Assembly (NCBI RefSeq): GCF_005503535.1
Contig: NZ_SCNN01000032.1
Location: 1-60,840, forward strand
Direction of reading: 5' to 3'
Origin: Mesorhizobium comanense
GTDB lineage: Bacteria; Pseudomonadota; Alphaproteobacteria; Rhizobiales; Rhizobiaceae
DNA: 60,840 bases
Made by a program: the position numbers and the translations under genes. Below are positions 53,007-60,840 of this stretch, piece by piece (within the stretch, counting starts at the first letter, position 1; every line of letters starts with the position of its first letter). The notes beneath the pieces were generated by a model. The model had not been told where the DNA came from. It did not search any database and was given only the letters and a program-made list of their open reading frames with translations.

Positions 53007-54203
53007 ATGACACAGATGGAAATTCAGGCACCGACGCGCAACGCGCGTGCAGGCTACAAGGTGGACGTGAGCCGAGGCCAGCGCGTCGGCCGCGTTTCGT
53101 CGGAGTGGTTCAACCGACCGGCCGACGAGCGCTACCTGTCGCTCACCGACCTGCGGAACTCGGTGAGGGCACGGTCGCAGCGCAGCCGTATGCGCGTTGT
53201 CGAAAGCGAACGCATCCGCGTCGAAGCCAGCCGCGACGACGCCGAACGTCTCATGCTCATGCTGCCAGATGCCGAGGCACCGGTTGTGCCCACCCATTGG
53301 AGCTTTGGCCAGCTTGCCAGCCTTGTCGGGGCACCAGCTGCTTATCTGCGCCAACTCCCGGCCCCGCTTGCCGCCATCAATCTCCAGTACGGGCTGACCT
53401 CGCGGCGGACAGAGCAGGTAAAAACGCTTGAAATCCAGAACGGCCGCGTCGAGCTGCGGGCGGTGACCGGTCCCGACTACGGCCGGATTTTCGACCACGA
53501 GCTGGTCGAGGCCGTGCAGAAGATTGCCGGCAATGGCACCGGCGACACGCGGTGGAAGGTGCCGGGCGTACTCGACTGGTCGACGGGAATCTACAACCCC
53601 AATGTCGACATCTCCAAGAACACGACGACGCTCTATGCATCCGACCGCGACGTCTTTGTCTTTCTGGTTGACGACCTCAACCCGATCGAGGCCGGAAAGC
53701 TGCCAAACGGCGATCCAGATCTCTTCTTTCGCGGCTTCTACTGCTGGAATTCGGAAGTGGGCGCCAGGACACTGGGAATCGCCAGCTTCTATCTTCGTGC
53801 GGTTTGCCAGAATCGGAATCTTTGGGGCGTGGAAAATTTTGAGGAGATTACCATCCGGCATTCCAAATATGCAGCTTCCCGCTTCGCCGCCGAGGCGGAA
53901 CCGGCGCTGATCCAGTTCGCCGAATCCTCGCCAATGCCGTTCGTCAACGGCATTAAGGCCGCGCGGGAGCGGATCGTCGCCCGCGATGACGAAGACCGCG
54001 AGAGCTTTCTGCGCAAGCGCGCCTTCTCGAAGGTTGAAACCACGAAGATCATCGATGCTGTGTTGGCCGAACAAGGCAGGCCGCCGGAGTCGATCTTCGA
54101 TTTTGTGCAGGGCATCACGCGGGTCGCGCGTGACAAATCGCACCAGGATGTCCGCCTGGAGATGGAAGGCAAGGCCAAGAAGCTCTTCGATTTGGCTGCC
54201 TGA
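53007..54203 (+). CDS. DUF932-type plasmid protein
   Basis: ATG 53007 with GGAG 8 bases upstream gives 398 residues. Blocks such as SFGQLASLVGAPAAYLRQLP, AVTGPDYGRIFDHELVEAVQ, ASDRDVFVFLVDDLNPIEAG and LFFRGFYCWNSEVGARTLGI match the DUF932 (phage/plasmid-like) family. The family is widespread on plasmids and phages, and its function is unknown, possibly in replication or defence evasion. No membrane segment. A 529-codon frame on the opposite strand is an antisense shadow. Confidence 0.78.
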   Translation: MTQMEIQAPTRNARAGYKVDVSRGQRVGRVSSEWFNRPADERYLSLTDLRNSVRARSQRSRMRVVESERIRVEASRDDAERLMLMLPDAEAPVVPTHWSFGQLASLVGAPAAYLRQLPAPLAAINLQYGLTSRRTEQVKTLEIQNGRVELRAVTGPDYGRIFDHELVEAVQKIAGNGTGDTRWKVPGVLDWSTGIYNPNVDISKNTTTLYASDRDVFVFLVDDLNPIEAGKLPNGDPDLFFRGFYCWNSEVGARTLGIASFYLRAVCQNRNLWGVENFEEITIRHSKYAASRFAAEAEPALIQFAESSPMPFVNGIKAARERIVARDDEDRESFLRKRAFSKVETTKIIDAVLAEQGRPPESIFDFVQGITRVARDKSHQDVRLEMEGKAKKLFDLAA

Positions 54204-54438
54204 AGCATCCCGATGCCAGCCTCGCTGCGGCGATCTCCGGTTGTTTCCCCGGCGTCGTCCTCGAGCACAAGGCCGGCGTCTTCGCACGTGGTGGTCAGAA
54301 AAAGGGAAGGCAGGCCGTCGGCCTGTCCCCGCTCTCAACTGTTACACCAGAGAGACGACGGATGTGCTCTCCTTCGCCAGTCCTTATTCGGCATTCCGGT
54401 CCGAAAACTCTCCCAGGGGACCCTGCCGATCGGTTCAC

Positions 54439-55734
54439 TTATTCGGTAGCGGGTTGAGACACTCCGATTGCTGGCACATCAAGCCCCTCAATTTCCTGCA
54501 TCACTTTTCCGGCGATGCCCTGCAGGTCACCATACATGCCGACGGTCGACTCGATTACCCCTTGGATCTGCGCCTCGCGCTTGGCCCACAGACGTGTTGT
54601 GGCCTTGCGTTCCTTGGCGAGGTCCTCCTGCATATCCGAGAATTTTTCCACGATCGCCTCGACGCGATGTCGGAACCGCGGACCGGTCAGATAGCCGTAG
54701 ACCTGCTCCATTTTGGTGGCCTGGCCGTCCTGGGCGAGGCGCGAGTTGGCCAGCTCGATCAGGGATTGCCGGAGCAAAATGGCGATCGGGATCGCACATT
54801 TGGGGTGGGCGACATAGACTCCGTCCAAAAGATCGAAAGTTTCCACACCGGGAGGCAACGCTTCCGAGACCATCAGCGCAATATCCGCTCTCGCGGCTCG
54901 TTGATCGCCTCTGAGCTTACCCAGCCAGCCCTGGCTCCAGTTCTTCGTGCGTTTCGACTCCCACAAAATGGCGCCGCAGGGCTGGCTGGCCGGTCCGACC
55001 ACGCGGTGCAAGACGTCTCCGCCGAACTCGCCCTTGGCGACCGGTTCGATGATGTCCATCGGGAAACGGCTGGCAATGAGGGATTCCAGCTCGAGCTCGA
55101 GGACCTCGCCCTGCAACTGCTGGGAGCCCTGTTCGGCACGACGCTTCAGCTCCTCGATCTGACGCTGCATGCCGGCAATCTGTTCCTCTTTCTCCGCAAC
55201 CTTCATTTTGAGGCCATCTTCGGCTTCGGACCTCGCCTTGATGCGAACGGCGTCCAGCCCTTCCTGGATCTTTCTTTCGATGGTCAGCGCCATCTCGCGC
55301 TTCTCATCATCGAGCGCACGTTGCTGTTTCAGGAATTCCGCCTGTTGCTGTTGAGCCTCGGCGAGTTTCTCGTCCCGCGCCTTGAGGGTCGCCTCGATCT
55401 CGGCAAGCTTCTTGTCCCGGTCTTCAAGATCGACCGAGAGCAGCAGCCTGGCTTTGCGAGCTTCCTCGGCCGCGATAGCCACACGCTCGAGCTTGATTTT
55501 TGCGGCCACCTGGTTGTCGATGTCCGCCTGGGCGGCATCAATTGCGGCTTGTTTGCGTTGAAGCTCTTCCTCCCGGGCCGCGATGGAGGCGTTGCTTTGC
55601 GCCAGACGCCGCTCGTAGTCCTCGCGCGTAGCGGCAATCAGCGGAGCGGCAAGCGACTCGTTCAGCTTTATGTCAGCCTTGCAGCTTGGACAGCTGATTG
55701 TCGGTTCGTTGAGAGTCCTGGGCTGGACTGTCAT
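54439..55734 (-). CDS. DUF2130-family protein with a long coiled coil
   Basis: ATG 55734 (MTVQPRTLNEPTISCPSCKA) gives 431 residues. A zinc-knuckle-like CPSC start is followed by about 200 residues of coiled coil rich in Glu, Gln, Ala and Lys. The C-terminal domain (ILWESKRTKNWSQGWLGKLR, DQRAARADIALMVSEALPPG, FDLLDGVYVAHPKCAIPIAI) is DUF2130. WESK-TK and DQ fit a restriction-endonuclease-like fold, consistent with a nuclease-related role that is not proven. Upstream in-frame starts to 55995 lack similarity. Confidence 0.85.
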   Translation of the reverse strand: MTVQPRTLNEPTISCPSCKADIKLNESLAAPLIAATREDYERRLAQSNASIAAREEELQRKQAAIDAAQADIDNQVAAKIKLERVAIAAEEARKARLLLSVDLEDRDKKLAEIEATLKARDEKLAEAQQQQAEFLKQQRALDDEKREMALTIERKIQEGLDAVRIKARSEAEDGLKMKVAEKEEQIAGMQRQIEELKRRAEQGSQQLQGEVLELELESLIASRFPMDIIEPVAKGEFGGDVLHRVVGPASQPCGAILWESKRTKNWSQGWLGKLRGDQRAARADIALMVSEALPPGVETFDLLDGVYVAHPKCAIPIAILLRQSLIELANSRLAQDGQATKMEQVYGYLTGPRFRHRVEAIVEKFSDMQEDLAKERKATTRLWAKREAQIQGVIESTVGMYGDLQGIAGKVMQEIEGLDVPAIGVSQPATE

Positions 55735-56206
55735 TCGCGGTGACTCCCTTAGGAAGCTGGATGATGGAGGCGCCAGACTATATCTTAGGAGCCGCTTTTG
55801 AAAAAGAACAAAGAGCGAACCTACGTAGTTATCCCCCGCGCAAGGGCCGGCGAAGCTTCGCTGCATTATTGCAGATTGCTGGAAAGCAAAGCGCGCCTCC
55901 GCCGAGGCGGGGAACTCAGGTTTATTCGGAGCCAGCCGCCACACCCCTGGCCACCCCGTCAGCCTCGGCCGACAGACGCTGATCCACCAGCTCATGGATT
56001 AAGCCGATAGGCTGAAGGCACTCGGGCAGGCTCGGAAGTACCGAAATCTGCAAGCCGAATTATAGATCCGCTCGCTGTCCACGGCGCGCATGACACGATT
56101 GCCGGCGCTGGCGCCAGCGTCAGAGGCAAAGGGGGGAGGGGAGGTTTCTGACGGGCTTGGAGGTGCGGGGAGAGGCCCCGGGCCGCCCGTCGTGGAGAAC
56201 CTGACC
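55735..56206. other. Long divergent region upstream of the ParB-like gene
   Basis: About 470 bases. A 70-codon plus frame (55798-56010) starts MKKNKERTYVVIPRARAG in translation but has no ribosome site. The 100 bases before ATG 56207 are purine-rich (GGGGGGAGGGGAGG) and probably leader. The ParB-like ORF is open upstream to 56090, without similarity. Confidence 0.4.
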
Positions 56207-58360
56207 ATGGCAAAGGCCATTCAGAAGATCGCTATGAACCCATCGGAAAACATTCCTTACGACAAGCTCGTGTTGTCGCAGAAGAATGTTCGGAGGGTAA
56301 AGGACGGCGTTTCCATCGAGCAGCTCGCCGAAGACATCGGACGGCGCATGCTGCTCCAAAGCCTGAACGTCCGTCCCGTGCTCGACGAAGGTGGCGAGGA
56401 GACCGGCACGTTCGAAGTGCCCGCCGGTGGCCGCCGCTATCTCGCGCTCGGCATGCTCATCAAGCAGAAGCGGCTGGCAAAGAACGAGCCGATCCCGTGC
56501 ATCGTCAATCGCAGTACGGCGACATCGGCGGAAGAGGACTCTCTGGCCGAGAACTTCCACCGCGAGGATCTTCATCCTCTCGACCAGTTCCGGGCGTTCA
56601 AGACACTGAGCGACCAGGGACTCGATCATGAAGAAATCGCCGCGCGCTTCTTTGTTTCGTCAGCGACGGTGAAGCAGCGCCTGCGGCTCGCCTCGGTCTC
56701 CCCCAGGCTGCTCGATCTCTATGAGAAGGATGAAATCCGGCTTGAGCAGATCATGGCGTTCTCGATTTCGGACGACCATGCCCGCCAGGAGCAGGTCTGG
56801 GCGCGCATCAATAACAACCAGCATATGCAGGAGCCCTACTACATCAGGCGCCTCCTGACGGAGACGACGGTGCGTGCCGACGATCGCCGGGCGGTCTATG
56901 TCGGCGCCGAGGCCTATGAGGCCGCCGGCGGCGTCATACTGCGCGACCTGTTTGAGCAGGATTCCGGTGGCTGGTTCCAGGATGCAGCTCTCCTCGAACA
57001 GCTGGTCTTCGACAGACTGAAGGGAGATGCCGAGACCGTTCGCGCCGACGGCTGGAAGTGGGTCGAGGCGGCGATCAGCTTCCCGTACGGCCACACCTCC
57101 GGCATGCGGCGCGTTTATGCCGAGCCGGCGGAATTGAGCACCGAGGAGATCGCCCGCTATGACGCGGTGAAGGCCGAGTATGATGCGCTCGATGCCAAAT
57201 ATGCCGAGATGGAGGACGCCGACCAGGAGATCGAGGACACGCTCGATCAGCTCGGCGCCGAACTCGACGCGTTCAGCGATCGCCCCCAGGTCTATGACCC
57301 GGCGCAAAAGGCCATCGCCGGAGCGTTTGTGGCGCTCGGGGCCAACGGCCAGCTGCAGATCGAAGCCGGCTTTGTCCGCCCCGAGGACGAACCACGGGTC
57401 GAGACGGGCGATGACGATGAAGAAGCCGAGGGCGGGGATCGCGACCCGTCGCAGTCCGACGATGACAGTGCCAACCAGGTCGTCGTCAACGGCCGGTCCG
57501 TGAACGGCGCATCCGACACGGCCGAAGAGCCCGAGGATGAAGGGATCAAGCCGCTGCCCGATCGCCTCGTCTTCGATCTTACCGCGCAGAAGACGCTTGC
57601 GCTGCGCAACGCGCTCGCAAGTGACGTCGACATTGCCTTCGTCACGGTTCTCCACTCGCTCGTGCTGCAGGTGTTCTACCGGTTCGCCAAGGACAGCTGC
57701 CTCGAGATCAACATGGTGAGCAACAGTTTTGGCCAGGTCCAGGGTCTCGCCGAGACCCCTTGGGCAAAGGAGATCGCCGAGCGTCACGAGGCCTGGGACA
57801 GGGATATGCCGGAGAGCAGCAATCTCTGGGAGTTCCTGCTCGGTCTCGACGAAGCGAGTCGCAAGGCGCTGTTCGCACACTGCGCGTCGCTCTCGCTCAA
57901 CGCCGTCATCGAGCCGTGGAACAGGCGGTCAGGCGCCCTTGCCCATGCCGACGCACTGGCCGCCGCGCTCAGCTTCGACATGGTCGAGGCCGGCTGGTCG
58001 CCCACGGTGGAGAACTATCTCGGCCGTGTCACCAAGGCCCGGATTGTTCAGGCGGTTCGCGAGGCACGCGGCGAGGATTCCGCGCAGCTGATCGATCACA
58101 TGAAGAAGGACTTGATGGCACGGGAGGCCGCCCGCCTTCTCGAAGGATCGAGCTGGCTGCCTGAGCCGCTGCGCCTCGATGTCGACGACGCGGTTGCTGA
58201 AGCCGCCGACGCCGTCACCGACGAAATGACGGATGAGGCGTTACTCGACGGCGATGCCGCCGAGCTTCCGGCCTTCCTCGCCGACGATACCGGCACGCCC
58301 TCCGATGAACCGGCGACCGTCGCCGGGGAGGAACCCGACCACCTCCAGGCCGCCGAGTAA
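56207..58360 (+). CDS. Large ParB/RepB/Spo0J-family protein (717 aa)
   Basis: ATG 56207 with GGAG 8 bases upstream. Residues about 15-130 are a ParB N-domain (IPYDKLVLSQKNVRRVKDGV, VPAGGRRYLALGMLIKQKRL, SLAENFHREDLHPLDQFRAF). LDHEEIAARFFVSSATVKQR is the helix-turn-helix. The remaining 500 residues, with an acidic linker (ETGDDDEEAEGGDRD), are specific to plasmid ParB-like proteins. It lies far from repAB and has no ParA partner, so it may act as a nuclease-like or regulatory DNA clamp rather than the main partition protein. Confidence 0.9.
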   Translation: MAKAIQKIAMNPSENIPYDKLVLSQKNVRRVKDGVSIEQLAEDIGRRMLLQSLNVRPVLDEGGEETGTFEVPAGGRRYLALGMLIKQKRLAKNEPIPCIVNRSTATSAEEDSLAENFHREDLHPLDQFRAFKTLSDQGLDHEEIAARFFVSSATVKQRLRLASVSPRLLDLYEKDEIRLEQIMAFSISDDHARQEQVWARINNNQHMQEPYYIRRLLTETTVRADDRRAVYVGAEAYEAAGGVILRDLFEQDSGGWFQDAALLEQLVFDRLKGDAETVRADGWKWVEAAISFPYGHTSGMRRVYAEPAELSTEEIARYDAVKAEYDALDAKYAEMEDADQEIEDTLDQLGAELDAFSDRPQVYDPAQKAIAGAFVALGANGQLQIEAGFVRPEDEPRVETGDDDEEAEGGDRDPSQSDDDSANQVVVNGRSVNGASDTAEEPEDEGIKPLPDRLVFDLTAQKTLALRNALASDVDIAFVTVLHSLVLQVFYRFAKDSCLEINMVSNSFGQVQGLAETPWAKEIAERHEAWDRDMPESSNLWEFLLGLDEASRKALFAHCASLSLNAVIEPWNRRSGALAHADALAAALSFDMVEAGWSPTVENYLGRVTKARIVQAVREARGEDSAQLIDHMKKDLMAREAARLLEGSSWLPEPLRLDVDDAVAEAADAVTDEMTDEALLDGDAAELPAFLADDTGTPSDEPATVAGEEPDHLQAAE

Positions 58361-58432
58361 TCGGCCTCCTGCTCACCTCTGGGCCCGGCATCTCCGCCGG
58401 CCCCTTTTGTTTTCCGACAAGGAGAAAAACGC

Positions 58433-58909
58433 ATGTCCGCACATACAATTTACGATTGCGCCTCTCTGGGAAGCGTTCTCCGCTATTCTGACGGCACAGC
58501 GAGGCCGCCGGCCCGCTTCAGAAAGAAGCTGTCCGCCTGGGAGAGCCGCAACGGCACCGGCCGACTGGTCAAGAAGGAGCCGCCGCGAACGCGCGCGACC
58601 TATAGCTCGCCACCCTGTTTCACCTTGCATGAAGGCGATTTCGGCCAAGGGGGCACCGTCGTTGTCTCTGTCCGACGCACTTGGTCCGTCGAGAGCGATC
58701 TGCGTTTCGAGGTCGTCGAGCGTCCCGCGATCGGAATGGTCCGCGTCCTGCAGGACATCGGCGAAAGCCCGGAACTCCTGCATCTCGCCAGGGATCGCGA
58801 GGCCGCCGAACGCTGGATCGCCAACAATCCGTACAGCCGGGCTTATCTCGAGGAGGTCTCCGCCGATGAGGTCGGCGCCGACGTCATCGAAGGCCGCGCG
58901 GTTGCCTGA
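58433..58909 (+). CDS. Hypothetical plasmid backbone protein (158 aa)
   Basis: ATG 58433 follows AAGGAGAAAAACG, a strong ribosome site. MSAHTIYDCASLGSVLRYSD, then FRKKLSAWESRNGTGRLVKK and an acidic C-terminus. No recognised domain. It follows the ParB-like gene by 72 bases on the same strand and likely shares its transcript. Confidence 0.72.
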   Translation: MSAHTIYDCASLGSVLRYSDGTARPPARFRKKLSAWESRNGTGRLVKKEPPRTRATYSSPPCFTLHEGDFGQGGTVVVSVRRTWSVESDLRFEVVERPAIGMVRVLQDIGESPELLHLARDREAAERWIANNPYSRAYLEEVSADEVGADVIEGRAVA

Positions 58910-58996
58910 CTTCCTCATCGCATTAAACCAACCCACGACATGCCCGGCGGTCGCGCAAGCGATCGCCGGGCATGTTCCGTTTCATGGAGACCCGAC

Positions 58997-59389
58997 ATGT
59001 TCGACTGGAACACAAGCTGCTCCTACAACGAGCAGCAGAAGAGACGTTTTCATACGAGGGCGCGCTCACGGCTGAAAGAGCTTGTCGCCGAACTTGCCTT
59101 GCCGCCGGGTAGCTTTGACCTGCGCTCGAACAGGGCGGGCATCGCCGTATCCGGTGAAATCACCCTGCATCATGACCGCGCCTATATCCAGGTCGGCCAG
59201 TTCGGGCTGTCGTCGGGGCACGGTATTCTGATCCGCACCTGCAAGGGCCGCAAGGACTATACTGGCGGGGCCAACCACTTCGTCGCGCTCGGCATGCTCG
59301 ACGACATCCCGGCGCTCGCCGCAGCGGTCCACGCCATTACGGGCGTCGGACACGATTCCGCGCCTTCCGCGGATCGCCGCGCCGCCTGA
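58997..59389 (+). CDS. Hypothetical plasmid backbone protein (130 aa)
   Basis: ATG 58997 with GGAGA 8 bases upstream. MFDWNTSCSYNEQQKRRFHT, then GIAVSGEITLHHDRAYIQVG and GILIRTCKGRKDYTGGANHF. The last motif is conserved-looking and the protein is probably a compact alpha/beta domain. Family unknown; same strand and spacing as its neighbours suggest an operon. Confidence 0.75.
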   Translation: MFDWNTSCSYNEQQKRRFHTRARSRLKELVAELALPPGSFDLRSNRAGIAVSGEITLHHDRAYIQVGQFGLSSGHGILIRTCKGRKDYTGGANHFVALGMLDDIPALAAAVHAITGVGHDSAPSADRRAA

Positions 59390-59473
59390 ACTGCCCATCG
59401 ATCCGTCACCCGCCGACAGTCACCCGCTGCAGCGCTGCTGTGGCGGGCGACCGCCTATTTCCGGAGAGCAGCC

Positions 59474-60076
59474 ATGTCCACCCATCCCCCGTTCCGAAAG
59501 GTGTTCGACGGCGTCGCAACGCGCGAGCAGATGTTCCGGCTCTTCAACCGGCACAAAGACACCCCGGGTATAGATCCAATTTCCGGCACGCCCTACGCCG
59601 GCGAGTATTTCGAGATTGCCGCCGAGCAATACCACTTCATGCTCGCGCTCCTGCCGCCGCTGTTCCAGCGAACCGGCATGTTCGGCATGTCCGAATACAA
59701 GGCTGGCTACGTGACCAGCGTCTTTTACGCCATCAGGATCCGTGGCCGCGAACGATGGTTCCACGGCTTCTGCGACCTCTCCGACAAACGCAGTCCGGAC
59801 GCCATGCGCGCGGCGATCATCGCCCACGAGACGGGCGCCGTCGGCAGCATGACGCGCGAGGAAAAGCTGGAGGCGATCTGGTCCGCCACCCATTCCGACT
59901 TCAAGGGCATCGCCGGCGAGGCAAATCCGGACGCCTGGCCGCGTGAGCATCACGGCAAGCGAACCATCCTGATCAATGCTGGCGCGCAGGGGACAGTCCT
60001 CAAGCTGCTGGAAGATCTCTCCGACGAAGAGATCGGCAAGCTTCTGCCCGTGCCCCGATCGCCATGTAAATCATAG
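59474..60076 (+). CDS. DUF1419-family protein
   Basis: 200 residues from ATG 59474 (MSTHPPFRKVFDGVATREQM-FRLFNRH). YAGEYFEIAAEQYHFMLALL and VTSVFYAIRIRGRERWFHGF-CDLSD are typical of DUF1419, found on rhizobial plasmids. The ribosome site is GGAGAGC. Function unknown. It closes the run of small backbone genes after the ParB-like gene. Confidence 0.82.
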   Translation: MSTHPPFRKVFDGVATREQMFRLFNRHKDTPGIDPISGTPYAGEYFEIAAEQYHFMLALLPPLFQRTGMFGMSEYKAGYVTSVFYAIRIRGRERWFHGFCDLSDKRSPDAMRAAIIAHETGAVGSMTREEKLEAIWSATHSDFKGIAGEANPDAWPREHHGKRTILINAGAQGTVLKLLEDLSDEEIGKLLPVPRSPCKS

Positions 60077-60212
60077 GAGGGAAAGTACAAGGAAGGACCC
60101 ACGGCGGGGACTAAGTGGAGCGCGTATGAGGCTCTGCTTGAGACTCTGGCGCTAAGCATCCCGACAGGGTGATCTCGCATCGGTCGCGCAAGAAAATCCG
60201 TCGTGGTGAAAT

Positions 60213-60602
60213 CTAGCCGCGTAGCAGGTAACCCGCGTTTCGCAGGGCGCCGATAAAGAGGCTGACGTGGCCTGTGATGTCGATTGTGGCCTGCGTCGAC
60301 AATGGCAATCTGGTCCAATTTTCTAGCGGAGCGATGAAGCTTGAGAACCCGCCATTGATCACGCAATGGCGGATTCCAGAACCCTGCTTGTCCAATGCCA
60401 GTATACCCATTTGATCGCTTGAATATTGAATGGCCGCGACGCGCTGGACCTCCGCGTCACCCTCGATCCTGACGTCGAAAAGCAGGATGCCGCGGCTCCT
60501 GGCGGCTATTTCGGCCGCTTTGTCACCGAAGCTTAAGGGAAGGGCGTGGACGCTGTCGAGCGCCATCCTGAAAACCAGCGCATCCAACTCATCCGTCGCC
60601 AT
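60213..60602 (-). CDS. Hypothetical protein (129 aa)
   Basis: ATG 60602 (MATDELDALVFRMALDSVHA) is preferred to the TTG at 60620. RSRGILLFDVRIEGDAEVQR, AAIQYSSDQMGILALDKQGS and the tail HVSLFIGALRNAGYLLRG read as an alpha/beta protein. No family is recognised and the ribosome site is weak. It is convergent with the DUF1419 gene. Confidence 0.5.
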   Translation of the reverse strand: MATDELDALVFRMALDSVHALPLSFGDKAAEIAARSRGILLFDVRIEGDAEVQRVAAIQYSSDQMGILALDKQGSGIRHCVINGGFSSFIAPLENWTRLPLSTQATIDITGHVSLFIGALRNAGYLLRG

Positions 60603-60730
60603 ACGAGAAACTGCTTGCAACGCAGCGGTAATTGCAATCGACGCCCCAGTTTGTGCACAGTTGTCTGCTCACAGCGCCCGGTTGTCGTGGCTTTGGGTTC
60701 GTTCGACAGCCCTGTATCGTCGTCTGGCTT

Positions 60731-60840
60731 AGTGTCCGTTCCAAAAAGAGTTGAGTGATTTCAGCAGGTTGTGATTCCGTCGGATTTGCGAGATTCGATG
60801 GAGATCACGATGGCCTGGACTGAAATCACCCGTGCGCATT
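60731..60840 (+). mobile_element. Left end of a probable IS5-family element
   Basis: TAGTGTCCGTTCCAAAAAGA at 60730 onward resembles an IS5-group terminal repeat. An ORF starting at ATG 60810 (MAWTEITRAH) matches the usual first residues of IS5-family transposases of the MAWTEITR type. It runs off the right edge after about 10 codons, so the identification rests on little sequence. Confidence 0.5.

Noticed and set aside
52749..54338. 529-codon open frame on the minus strand
   Set aside because: It is antisense to the DUF932-type gene, which has a ribosome site and recognisable family motifs; the minus frame shows no family and is a GC-rich shadow.
54439..55995. Longer start for the DUF2130 gene
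   Set aside because: The extra 87 residues have no similarity and no ribosome site; ATG 55734 begins the conserved CPSC region.
56660..57880. 406-codon open frame on the minus strand
   Set aside because: Antisense to the ParB-like gene; no start signal and no family.

Overview
The window looks like part of a repABC-type secondary replicon (plasmid or chromid) from an alphaproteobacterium of the order Hyphomicrobiales, most plausibly a Mesorhizobium-like member of the Phyllobacteriaceae. The evidence is a complete repABC operon with parS sites and an antisense RNA, a MucR regulator, and several families typical of rhizobial plasmids (DUF1403, DUF1173, DUF932, DUF1419). The DNA is GC-rich. No rRNA, tRNA or CRISPR array was seen.

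Layout. 0-3.3 kb: an MprF-like membrane protein running off the left edge, a universal stress protein, a frameshifted CapK/PaaK-like adenylating enzyme divergent from a MerR regulator, and a broken methyltransferase. 3.3-7.8 kb: a three-recombinase (RIT-type) mobile element with 85-bp terminal repeats, placed exactly between the broken tnpB genes of two different, convergent IS66-family elements. 8-13.8 kb: decayed phage- or plasmid-derived DNA (frameshifted HTH/S24 repressor, TadG-like protein, DNA-ligase fragment, transposase scraps). 14-18.9 kb: a metal-efflux cassette (zinc-ribbon protein, CDF exporter, small membrane protein) followed by frameshifted or truncated CDF, lipid kinase, PAP2 and multicopper oxidase genes. 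19-23.2 kb: a single large Pls/PosA-type NRPS-like gene. 23.7-26.4 kb: copper chaperone genes (PCuAC, SCO), a broken EamA permease and a second MerR. 26.7-35.3 kb: an unusual NRAMP-like transporter paired with a soluble MgtE-N/CBS protein, then ZIP, CcdA and a double-HMA P-type ATPase. 35.8-44.5 kb: IS110 remnant, RES-toxin remnant, DUF1403-scpB operon, PIN and ParE-type toxin-antitoxin pairs, a tyrosine recombinase and a partial copy of its 3' end. 44.5-48.3 kb: repABC. 48.8-60.8 kb: decayed diguanylate cyclase and cold-shock genes, mucR, a candidate sRNA, and a conserved plasmid backbone around a large ParB-like protein, ending at the start of a probable IS5-family element.

How it fits together. 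Four promoters, at 2.4, 14.0, 26.7 and 35.3 kb, share one architecture: a TTGNNC -35 element, a 19-bp spacer and a central CTCTAG-like inverted repeat. That is the signature of a MerR-type metal regulator. They sit in front of the CapK-like gene, the CDF cassette, a small membrane protein and the P-type ATPase, so the dispersed metal genes probably form one regulon under one or both MerR proteins. Many genes in the left half and at 48-50 kb carry single frameshifts. This is either extensive decay of accessory DNA or residual sequencing indels, and the sequence alone cannot decide between them.
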